From: Clostridia bacterium
GTDB taxonomy: Bacteria; Bacillota; Clostridia; Oscillospirales; Acutalibacteraceae
Length of the DNA stretch: 64,000 nucleotides
NCBI GenBank assembly: GCA_017613735.1
Contig: JAGADF010000008.1
Span: 186,001 to 250,000, forward strand
Direction: 5' to 3'
The notes under the pieces were generated by a model. The model ran no database searches, was not told the DNA's origin, and saw only the letters and a list, made by a program, of their open reading frames with translations. How positions within the stretch are numbered: the stretch's first letter is position 1; each line of letters opens with the position of its first letter. Position numbers and translations under genes: made by a program. Below, in pieces: positions 36,873-44,113 of this stretch.

Positions 36873-38144
36873 TTATTTACCGAGTAAATGCTCCAAAGTA
36901 GCCATCTTTACGCAAAGGCAAAGCACCTCAGCCGCCTTTTCGATTTCGTGAACGGGCGGAAGCGTGGGAGCTATTCTTATATTTCTGTCGTTGGGGTCCT
37001 TGCCGTAGGGGAAGGTCGCGCCGACATTCGTAAGGGTGACGCCCGCTTCTTTACAAAGCTCGCCTACCCTTTTCGCACTGCAGGAAGTTGCGTTAAAGCT
37101 GATAAAATAGCCACCGTTGGGTCTGGTCCAGTGAGCAACGCCCAGGTCGCCGAGTTCCCTGTCAAGAACCTCGAGCACCTTATTGAATTTCGGAACAATA
37201 ATCTCGGCGTGCTTTTTCATAAGCTTCATAACGCCCTCTTTATCGCGCAGGAACTTATAGTGCCTTAACTGATTGAGCTTATCGTTGCCTATTGTCTGAC
37301 GCGAGAAGCGGTATTTAATCATTTTTATATTACTGTCGGACGCGGCTATGCAGGAAACTCCGCCGCCCGAGAATGTGATTTTTGAGGTCGAGGCGAATTC
37401 GACGAACAAGTCCTCGCTGCCGTATTCCTTAGCGACCTCAAAGATATTGAGAAGCTTATCGGGAGTGTCGTTGAAATCGTGAACGCAGTAGGCGTTGTCC
37501 CAGATAACCCTGAAATCCTTTGCGGCAGGCTTAAGCGCGGCAAAGCGCCTTACGGTTTCGTCGGAATACGTAACGCCCGTCGGGTTGGAATACTTCGGAA
37601 CGCAGAACATTCCCTTGACCTTTTCGTCCTTAACAAGCTCTTCAACCGCGTCCATATCGGGGCCCGTTTCGGTCATATCGACATTTATCATTTCTATACC
37701 GAAATACTCGGCGATTGCAAAATGCCTGTCATAGCCGGGAACGGCGCAGATAAACTTGACGTCGCCCTGAGAAAGCCACGGCTCGCCGCCTATTCCGTGA
37801 GTCATGCACTGAGAAATGAAATCGTACATAAGGTTAAGACTCGACACGCCGCCGAGGATTATGTTATCGGTATTGACCTCAAGAATTTCGCTGAAAATAC
37901 GCTTACACTCGATAACGCCGTCAAGCCCGCCGTAGTTACGGCAGTCCATACCCTGCTCGTTGAAATAGTCGTCGCTTGTAAGGTCCATTTTAAGCATAGG
38001 CTCGGAAAGCGAAAGCTGCTGGGGAGAGGGCTTGCCTCTTGACATATCGAGATTAAGACCGAGTCCCTTTATTCTTTCGTAATGAGCGCGAACCTTTTTA
38101 AGCTCGGCTTTGAGCTGTTCTACTGACATTTCATTGTATTTCAT
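36873..38144 (-). CDS. Class I aminotransferase (Aminotran_MocR / AspAT-like)
   Basis: 423 residues from the ATG at 38144, nine bases after GGAG; a TTG three codons up abuts that box. The N-terminus LNLDMSRGKPSPQQLSLS and PKYSNPTGVTYSDETVRR match the aminotransferase family now regarded as a subgroup of aspartate aminotransferases. The PLP lysine is probably in FASTSKITFSGGGVS (about residue 255). It may make aspartate from oxaloacetate and glutamate. It leads the operon with ispD and ispF, a link without obvious metabolic reason. Confidence 0.85.
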   Translation of the reverse strand: MKYNEMSVEQLKAELKKVRAHYERIKGLGLNLDMSRGKPSPQQLSLSEPMLKMDLTSDDYFNEQGMDCRNYGGLDGVIECKRIFSEILEVNTDNIILGGVSSLNLMYDFISQCMTHGIGGEPWLSQGDVKFICAVPGYDRHFAIAEYFGIEMINVDMTETGPDMDAVEELVKDEKVKGMFCVPKYSNPTGVTYSDETVRRFAALKPAAKDFRVIWDNAYCVHDFNDTPDKLLNIFEVAKEYGSEDLFVEFASTSKITFSGGGVSCIAASDSNIKMIKYRFSRQTIGNDKLNQLRHYKFLRDKEGVMKLMKKHAEIIVPKFNKVLEVLDRELGDLGVAHWTRPNGGYFISFNATSCSAKRVGELCKEAGVTLTNVGATFPYGKDPNDRNIRIAPTLPPVHEIEKAAEVLCLCVKMATLEHLLGK

Positions 38145-38185
38145 GCTTCTCAACTCCGCTTTAATACATTAGAATATTACACTGT

Positions 38186-38214
38186 ATTATACTATGGATT
38201 TAACGGTAATGCAA
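38186..38214 (-). promoter_or_regulatory. Promoter of the aminotransferase-ispD-ispF operon
   Basis: Minus strand TTGCAT (38209-38214), 17-bp spacer, TATAAT (38186-38191). Confidence 0.7.
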
Positions 38215-38226
38215 CAAAAAATTGGG

Positions 38227-38255
38227 TTGCAAAGCAAAGGATATTTTGATAGAAT
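38227..38255 (+). promoter_or_regulatory. manA promoter
   Basis: TTGCAA (38227-38232), 17-bp spacer, TAGAAT (38250-38255), back to back with the aminotransferase promoter; the -35 boxes are 12 bp apart. Confidence 0.7.
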
Positions 38256-38283
38256 TAAGTTGTTTAATATCGGAGGTGTCAAT

Positions 38284-39231
38284 ATGTTTTTGCTTTCACC
38301 CGTTTTTAAGGATTATATCTGGGGCGGCAACCGCCTTAAAACCGACTTCGGCTTCGAGAACGATTTGGAAAAAACCGCCGAGGCGTGGGTGCTTTCGTGC
38401 CATAAGGACGGCGAGAACACAATTGCAAGCGGCAAGTACAGCGGTCGGAAATTAAGCGAGGTTTTAACCGACGGTATGCTCGGCTCTGACGGAACGAAAT
38501 TTGACTTTTTCCCTATTCTTATAAAACTTATTGACGCGAAAAACAATCTTTCCCTTCAGGTTCATCCCGACAACGAATACGCCCTTAAAAATGAAAACGA
38601 ATACGGCAAGACCGAATGCTGGTATATTCTCGACTGCGAAAAGGACTCCGAGCTTATTTACGGCTTTAAGGAGGACATTTCGCCCGAGGAATTCCGCGCT
38701 TCGATTGAAAACGATACGGTGCTCGACAGGGTAAATCACGTTAAGGTTAAAAAGGGCGATTTCTTCTTTATTGATTCGGGCACTCTTCACGCCATAGGTA
38801 AGGGAATTCTGCTTGCCGAAATTCAGCAGAATTCGAATACGACCTACCGCGTGTACGATTACAACCGCCTGGGCAACGACGGAAAGCCGAGACCTCTTCA
38901 CATTGACAAGGCGGTTGACGTAACGGTATGCAAAAAGCCCGTACGTTCTTCTTCGCCCGAGGGCGAACCCGAAAAATATAAAGGCTTTGAAAAAACTCTT
39001 TTGACAAGCTGCGATTTATTTAAGGTAAACCTTTATAAATCAAAAAAGAGCGTTTCGCTTTTTGCGGATGAAAAATCTTTTGTTTCGGTGCTTGTCATTG
39101 ACGGAAAGGGAACAATAAAAAACGGCGATGAAACGCTTGAAATAAAAAAAGGCGACAGCGTATTTATTCCCGCGTCGGCAGGCGAAATTGAGATTAAAGG
39201 CAAGATTGAATTCATTGAAACGAGAGTATAA
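38284..39231 (+). CDS. manA: Mannose-6-phosphate isomerase, class I
   Basis: 315 residues, type I phosphomannose isomerase of the short Firmicutes kind. It interconverts mannose-6-phosphate and fructose-6-phosphate. Zinc ligands lie in SLQVHPDNEYALKNE (Gln, His, later Glu) and DSGTLHAIGKGILLAEIQQ (His). The ATG follows CGGAGGTGTCAAT; the frame is open 30 codons further up through the promoter and is not coding there. Single gene with its own promoter and terminator. Confidence 0.95.
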   Translation: MFLLSPVFKDYIWGGNRLKTDFGFENDLEKTAEAWVLSCHKDGENTIASGKYSGRKLSEVLTDGMLGSDGTKFDFFPILIKLIDAKNNLSLQVHPDNEYALKNENEYGKTECWYILDCEKDSELIYGFKEDISPEEFRASIENDTVLDRVNHVKVKKGDFFFIDSGTLHAIGKGILLAEIQQNSNTTYRVYDYNRLGNDGKPRPLHIDKAVDVTVCKKPVRSSSPEGEPEKYKGFEKTLLTSCDLFKVNLYKSKKSVSLFADEKSFVSVLVIDGKGTIKNGDETLEIKKGDSVFIPASAGEIEIKGKIEFIETRV

Positions 39232-39232
39232 C

Positions 39233-39262
39233 AAAAAGGACGGTCAGCCGACCGCCCTTTTT
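39233..39262. terminator. Bidirectional terminator between manA and sigE
   Basis: AAAAGGACGGTC / GACCGCCCTTTT hairpin with an AGCC loop between convergent genes. Confidence 0.8.
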
Positions 39263-39977
39263 ATTTCATCTGATTCGTGAGTGTTTCTTTTAGATTAAGG
39301 ATTATTTTCTTTTCAAGACGGGAAATGTAGCTCTGGGAAATGCCCATAATATCGGCGACTTCCTTTTGGGTGCGCTCTTCTCCCCCGCCAAAGCCGAAGC
39401 GAAGATACATCAGCTGTTTTTCCCTTTCGTCAAGGGCATTGACCGCCTTAAGAAGCATTTTCTTTTCATCCTCGTATTCGACGCCGTGGCTGACGCAGTT
39501 TTCGTCGCTCGCAAGAATATCGGAAAGCAAAAGCTCGTTCCCCTCGGAGTCGGTATTCAGCGGCTCGTCAATGGAAACCTCAACCTTGCGCGAGCCGATT
39601 TTTCTTAAATACATTAATATTTCATTCTCAATGCACCTTGACGCATAGGTTGCGAGCTTTATGTTTTTTTCGGGGCGGAACGTATTTACCGCCTTGATTA
39701 AACCCATAGTCCCGATAGACGTCAAATCCTCGGTTGAAATTCCCGAACGCTCAAACTTTTTTGCAATATATACAACAAGCCTAAGATTGTGGACAATCAG
39801 CTTTTCCTTTGCGCTTTTTTCGCCTTTCATAAGGGCGTCAAAAACCTCTTTTTCCTGCTCGGCGGTCAGCGGCTCGGGGAGCAGGGCGCCGTTGCCTATG
39901 TAGTGAAGCGGCGCTTTATTAAGTCTTAATCTGATTCCAAGTATCGCCCTTTCGATAAGGGACTTTATTTTTTTCAT
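39261..39977 (-). CDS. sigE: RNA polymerase sporulation sigma factor sigma-E
   Basis: 238 residues. The N-terminal pro-sequence (KSLIERAILGIRLRLNK) ahead of YIGNGALLPEPLT is typical of pro-sigma-E and is removed by SpoIIGA. Region 2 is LIVHNLRLVVYIAKKFE to IKLATYASRCIENEILMYLR; region 4 is RFGFGGGEERTQKEVADIMGISQSYISRLEK-type sequence. It drives mother-cell gene expression after engulfment starts. It lies 5 bp after spoIIGA. sigG, often the next gene in Bacillus and Clostridium, is not here; manA follows convergently. Confidence 0.95.
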   Translation of the reverse strand: MKKIKSLIERAILGIRLRLNKAPLHYIGNGALLPEPLTAEQEKEVFDALMKGEKSAKEKLIVHNLRLVVYIAKKFERSGISTEDLTSIGTMGLIKAVNTFRPEKNIKLATYASRCIENEILMYLRKIGSRKVEVSIDEPLNTDSEGNELLLSDILASDENCVSHGVEYEDEKKMLLKAVNALDEREKQLMYLRFGFGGGEERTQKEVADIMGISQSYISRLEKKIILNLKETLTNQMK

Positions 39978-39982
39978 TTTTA

Positions 39983-40804
39983 TTACTCCGTATTTTCAAA
40001 TATATCGGGATTTACAAGCGCAAAATACTCCGCGTCCGCGAGAGCGGTTTCGCTCAAAGCGAGTATAGGCGAATTAACGGCGTATCTTTTGCCGCCATAA
40101 TCAATTATCATTCTGTCCGCCCTCAGGGTTTCAAGCATCCCCGTTCCCAGAGCAGTTTTAACGGGCACAACTCCCTTTCTTTCGTTGTCCGTTTCCTTTA
40201 AAAGCCTTCTGATTGCCGCCTTTTCAACGGTCGTGACGGGCTTTCCCGTGAACACGTCGGAAAGGCTGTTGCCCGTATCAATTAATCCCTTAAGCACGGC
40301 GCATTCGCCGTTGATTTCTATTGTCAGAGCGCAAAGGCGGTCGGCGGGAGAATACCTTTTTATAAGCAAAAGGAACAGCTTTATCAGAAGATAACAGCAA
40401 AGCGCCGAAATGACAAAAACTCTTACGCTTATTTCAAAATACACCGCGCCGTTATTCAACGCCATATTATCGGGCTTAATAAGAACGTATAACGCAAACA
40501 TTATTCCCGCAAAGGCGAAGCTTATAAACAGTACGCTTAAAAAAGAACGTAAAAAAGCCCTGAACGACACGACGCGGAAAGCCAGAAGCGAAAGAATCAC
40601 CGCGCCGCCGGTTTTAAGCAGAACCGAGCCCGCAACTCCCATATCGGGAAGCAGGATTACAAGCGAATACGCCCCGCCGAAAAGGCAGGAGACAATAAGT
40701 CTCGGACGCGATATTTTTTCCCTAAGCAGTCCGGACGCGCAAAGCAGTATCAGAAAGCTGATAAAGACATTTATTATAATCAGAATGTCTATGTAAATAA
40801 CCAT
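39983..40804 (-). CDS. spoIIGA: Sigma-E processing peptidase SpoIIGA
   Basis: 273 residues from MVIYIDILIIINVF, which matches the start pattern of known SpoIIGA proteins. Five hydrophobic helices fill residues 1-145. The cytoplasmic half carries the aspartic-protease motif LKGLIDTGNSLSD with the catalytic Asp. It cleaves pro-sigma-E in the mother cell after a SpoIIR signal. The ORF is open 33 codons further up through the terminator of ruvX and is not coding there. The initiation region is formed by the 3' arm of that terminator hairpin (AGCAGG). Confidence 0.92.
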   Translation of the reverse strand: MVIYIDILIIINVFISFLILLCASGLLREKISRPRLIVSCLFGGAYSLVILLPDMGVAGSVLLKTGGAVILSLLAFRVVSFRAFLRSFLSVLFISFAFAGIMFALYVLIKPDNMALNNGAVYFEISVRVFVISALCCYLLIKLFLLLIKRYSPADRLCALTIEINGECAVLKGLIDTGNSLSDVFTGKPVTTVEKAAIRRLLKETDNERKGVVPVKTALGTGMLETLRADRMIIDYGGKRYAVNSPILALSETALADAEYFALVNPDIFENTE

Positions 40805-40812
40805 AAAAAAAC

Positions 40813-40842
40813 AACCTGCTGTCATTATACTAACAGCAGGTT
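40813..40842 (-). terminator. ruvX terminator overlapping the spoIIGA start region
   Basis: Perfect 10-bp inverted repeat AACCTGCTGT / ACAGCAGGTT with a 10-nt loop; on the minus strand it is followed by GTTTTTTT and then at once by the spoIIGA ATG. The loop contains TATAAT (40824-40829, minus strand), a candidate -10 box for spoIIGA. The only Shine-Dalgarno-like bases for spoIIGA (AGCAGG) are in the 3' arm. Confidence 0.75.
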
Positions 40843-40862
40843 TAATTTTTTGTAAAAAAAGG

Positions 40863-41285
40863 TCAGTCGTTTTTATTTTTTTGACTTTTAAGATAATCCT
40901 CAAGAATCACCACGGCGGAAAGAGCGTCGACAACCTGTTTTCTCTTTTTGCCTCTTGTGTCGGTTACGTTAAGAGCCTTGTGAGCTATAACCGTTGTCAG
41001 CCTTTCGTCAAAAAGGACTGTTTCAAGCCCCGATTCCTCGCCCAGAATACGGGCGAACTCACCGCACGCCTCGGCGCGAAAGCCCAGAGAGCCGTCCATA
41101 TTTTTAGGAAGCCCGACAACAATTTTATCGGCTTTTCTTTCCTTTGCGATTTGAGCGACCTTTTCAATCACTCTTTTTTCATAGCCGTCGTCGATAACCG
41201 TAACGGGGTAGCAGAACATACTGTCGTTATCGCAGCAGGCAACGCCCGTTCTTTTATCGCCGTAGTCAACAGAAATAACCGTCAT
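40863..41285 (-). CDS. ruvX: Holliday junction resolvase-like protein RuvX/YqgF
   Basis: 140 residues. RNase H fold: ISVDYGDKRTGVACCD (first acidic residue), KIVVGLPKNMDGSLG, LFDERLTTVIA (Glu), and DALSAVVILEDYL (last Asp). It may act in 16S rRNA processing or DNA recombination. The start is the ATG at 41285, with GGGGAA inside the end of the PBP gene and one base between stop and start. The frame continues far upstream, antisense-free but overlapping the PBP gene out of frame, and is not coding there. Confidence 0.9.
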   Translation of the reverse strand: MTVISVDYGDKRTGVACCDNDSMFCYPVTVIDDGYEKRVIEKVAQIAKERKADKIVVGLPKNMDGSLGFRAEACGEFARILGEESGLETVLFDERLTTVIAHKALNVTDTRGKKRKQVVDALSAVVILEDYLKSQKNKND

Positions 41286-41286
41286 A

Positions 41287-43632
41287 TTATTCCCCGTCTT
41301 CCCACTCGTCAACGATATTGGGATCCTTCGTTGTAGTTTCGGTCGTGGTTTCCGTAGTGGTTGTGGTGGTAGGCTCGGTTGTGGTCGGCTTTTCAGTCGT
41401 CTTTTCTTCTTTCTTCTTTGTTGTGGTTTTATCCTTATCTTTATCTTTCTTCTTTTTCTTCGTGGTCTCCTCTTCCTCGTCCTTGCCGTGGTCCTTACCG
41501 TCGCAAACCTTGGGAAGATTTCTCGCCGAATACCAGCCCATAGCGGTTTCGGAGCAACCGTCGGAAGCGAGCATACCCGTAGACATACAGTAAGCGCGGC
41601 TAACAACGGTATTGCTTGTGACGTACGTCTTGGAGCGGTCAAGATTTTCGTGAATCGGATTAAGAACCTCTCTGAAAATTCTGCCCGCCGGGTTGCCCGA
41701 ATCGATAACCTCGCGGTTCTTATCGTAGCCGTACCATACAGCCGCGACATAATACGGAGTTCCGCCCGCAAACCAGCGGTCGTAACTGTCGGTGGTCGTA
41801 CCTGTTTTAGCCATTGTCGGGAATCCGGCTATTGAATACGCGCCGCCCGTACCGCTCGGGTCGGTCGTAACGGTCTGAAGAAGCTTGCACATTATTTCGG
41901 CTGTATCGCCGGACATAACCGGCTCGCCCTCATCCTCGTGCTGAAGAATAATCTTCTTGCCGGTGCTGTCGGTAACCTTATAGTAGCAATAGGGTTTGTA
42001 ATAAACGCCGCCGTTGCCGAAGGTCGCGTATGCAGCCGCCATTTCAAGAGTAGTTATGCCGTAACTCATCGAGCCGGTCGCAAGCTGCGAATAGCCTTCG
42101 TCGCTTAAGTCGCCCTCGGTAACCGCAGTGGAAATATGCATATTGTTTACAAGCCATTCAAAGCTCGTGTGAACGCCGACGCGCTTAAGAGTCTGCGCCG
42201 AAATCGTATTGAGAGAACGGGCAATACCCTTCTGAACGGGTATAAGCTGGTCGGGCGAGCCTACGACGCCGCCCTGGTTTTTAGGCCAGATAGAGCCGTC
42301 AAGAGTCATAATGCCGTAGTTCGGAAGCATAGTCGACCAGGTGACCTCGTTATTTTCAATGGCGACGGAATAAACGCTGAGCGGTTTAATTGAAGAACCG
42401 GGCTGCCTTGGGCTGTCAGCCGCGCGGTTAAGGGAACGGTTGCCCTCTTTCTCGCCTGCGCCGCCGATAATTCCGCATACCCTGCCCTCATAATCCATAA
42501 CCGTCATTGAAGACTGGACCTCGTCGTCCGCAAAGCCTTCGCGGTTATAGTATATTTTCTCCATCTGTTTCTGGAGGGGCATATCAACGGCGGAATAAAT
42601 ACGAAGACCGCCGGAATAAATCATCTTTGTCGCCTGCTGATAGGTATAGTCGTACTTCTCAACAAGGTCGTCGATAACCTGATTTATAACAAAGTCCACA
42701 TAGTAGCTGTTGACTTCTTCTTTTTCCTGCTTTTCCTTTTCTTCCTCATCAGAGGAAACCTTCTTTTTACCCTCGGTAAAGGTCAGTCCCTCTTCAAGCT
42801 CGTCGCGCGCCGCGTCATATTCGGAACGGGTAATACAGCCGTTTTCAAGCATAGCCCAGAGGCATACTTTCGCTCTTGAATAGTTCGCGTCGGGATGAAT
42901 AGTCGGGTCGTTGGCAGTCGGGTACTGGGTAATCGCCGCTATACACGCGCATTCGGCAAGAGACAAATCCGAAACATTTTTGCCAAAGTAGTATTCGGCG
43001 GCGGTAAATACGCCGTAACAGCCGTGAGAGAAATAAATAGTGTTCATATACGCTTCAAGAATCTCGTTCTTGTCGTAGTTCTTTTCAAGATTCATCGCGT
43101 ATTCAATCTCGCGGTATTTACGGACGAAGGTACGTTTATTCTCCTGAGTCAGGTTTTTGATAAGCTGCTGGGTAATTGTCGAACCGCCCTGCGAGCCGCC
43201 CTTTAAGACAACCGAAGAAACCCTGTACCAGTCAACGCCGTGGTGGGAAAGGAAACGCTTGTCCTCAAGGCAGATAAACGCGTCCTGGAAATTCTGAGGA
43301 ATTTTGTTTATATCAACCCAGATACGGTTTTCCGCGCCGTGAAGGGATTTAAGCTCAACAAGCTTTTCATCCTCGTCATACGCGTAAATGATAGTCGTCT
43401 GGTCCTGATTCTCCTTATACACGTTAAGGTCTATAACCTTATCGCCGTTGACGACCTTGACTATATCGTGAAGCACATAGCCCGCAACCGTACAGCCTAC
43501 AATAGCCGCAACGACAACACAGCACCAGAACGCAGTAACAATAATACTGCGCCTTTTAATCTGCTGGGGCGTTAAAGCCTTTTTAACTTTTCTTTTCTTT
43601 CCGGCTTTGGTATGTGCCTTTTTTGATGCCAT
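41287..43632 (-). CDS. Class A penicillin-binding protein (PBP1A-like)
   Basis: 781 residues, bifunctional peptidoglycan glycosyltransferase/transpeptidase. The transmembrane helix is at about 30-55. The glycosyltransferase domain shows EDKRFLSHHGVDWYRV, GGSQGGSTITQQLIKN and AYMNTIYFSHGCYGV. The transpeptidase has SSIKPLSVY (SxxK), SLNT (SxN) and AKTGTTTDSYDRWF (KTG). After about residue 710 comes a low-complexity tail of Lys/Asp/Glu and then Thr/Glu runs ending NIVDEWEDGE, presumably spanning or binding wall polymers. It is followed immediately by ruvX. Confidence 0.95.
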   Translation of the reverse strand: MASKKAHTKAGKKRKVKKALTPQQIKRRSIIVTAFWCCVVVAAIVGCTVAGYVLHDIVKVVNGDKVIDLNVYKENQDQTTIIYAYDEDEKLVELKSLHGAENRIWVDINKIPQNFQDAFICLEDKRFLSHHGVDWYRVSSVVLKGGSQGGSTITQQLIKNLTQENKRTFVRKYREIEYAMNLEKNYDKNEILEAYMNTIYFSHGCYGVFTAAEYYFGKNVSDLSLAECACIAAITQYPTANDPTIHPDANYSRAKVCLWAMLENGCITRSEYDAARDELEEGLTFTEGKKKVSSDEEEKEKQEKEEVNSYYVDFVINQVIDDLVEKYDYTYQQATKMIYSGGLRIYSAVDMPLQKQMEKIYYNREGFADDEVQSSMTVMDYEGRVCGIIGGAGEKEGNRSLNRAADSPRQPGSSIKPLSVYSVAIENNEVTWSTMLPNYGIMTLDGSIWPKNQGGVVGSPDQLIPVQKGIARSLNTISAQTLKRVGVHTSFEWLVNNMHISTAVTEGDLSDEGYSQLATGSMSYGITTLEMAAAYATFGNGGVYYKPYCYYKVTDSTGKKIILQHEDEGEPVMSGDTAEIMCKLLQTVTTDPSGTGGAYSIAGFPTMAKTGTTTDSYDRWFAGGTPYYVAAVWYGYDKNREVIDSGNPAGRIFREVLNPIHENLDRSKTYVTSNTVVSRAYCMSTGMLASDGCSETAMGWYSARNLPKVCDGKDHGKDEEEETTKKKKKDKDKDKTTTKKKEEKTTEKPTTTEPTTTTTTETTTETTTKDPNIVDEWEDGE

Positions 43633-43795
43633 AAGGAACGCTTTGCCTCCTGTTTCAAAAAGAAAAATACATATTCATCTTATTATAACACAAAAAATAA
43701 AAAATGTTTATAGTTTTTTTAAATTTTTTATATATAAAAATATTTAAGTACTAAAACGGTAATTTCCGTCAAAAATAAAGCGAGGTGATTTTGCC

Positions 43796-44113
43796 GTGAA
43801 AAAGAGTTACTCTGTCGCAGTTAAAGCCGTTAAATACGCTGAAATCGCAATAATTCTTCTTGCGCTTTCCGTTTTTGCGTCGGACAAGCCTTCTCAAAGC
43901 TATCCAAAAATAAATGAGCCTGAAACCGGATACGTCCTTTCGGTCTATGACGGAAGAATAGCCGTTTTCGAATACCCTGACAGAGAGCCCGCCGAGGTAT
44001 TCGACGTCTATATTTCCTCACTGCCTTACAACGAACAGCTTGAGCTTGAAAGCGGCATTTTCGTTTCGGACCGCAGAGAGCTTCAAAGACTTATTGAAGA
44101 CTACACAAGCTGA
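43796..44113 (+). CDS. BofC C-terminal domain-like exported protein
   Basis: 105 residues, GTG start after GAGGTGAT. One hydrophobic N-terminal segment (about 15-30) precedes a small domain: YVLSVYDGRIAVFE, then DVYISSLPYNEQLELESGIF and ELQRLIEDYTS. This matches the C-terminal domain of BofC, the sporulation protein that tunes SpoIVB signalling in Bacillus, as found in many single-domain clostridial proteins. It likely works in the forespore-mother cell intermembrane space. It stands alone, divergent from the PBP gene. Its stop codon abuts that of the next gene. Confidence 0.7.
   Translation: MKKSYSVAVKAVKYAEIAIILLALSVFASDKPSQSYPKINEPETGYVLSVYDGRIAVFEYPDREPAEVFDVYISSLPYNEQLELESGIFVSDRRELQRLIEDYTS

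Noticed and set aside
41286-41771. N-terminal extension of the ruvX frame by about 160 codons
   Set aside because: It is an out-of-frame reading of the PBP low-complexity tail; the proper RuvX start and RBS are at 41285.
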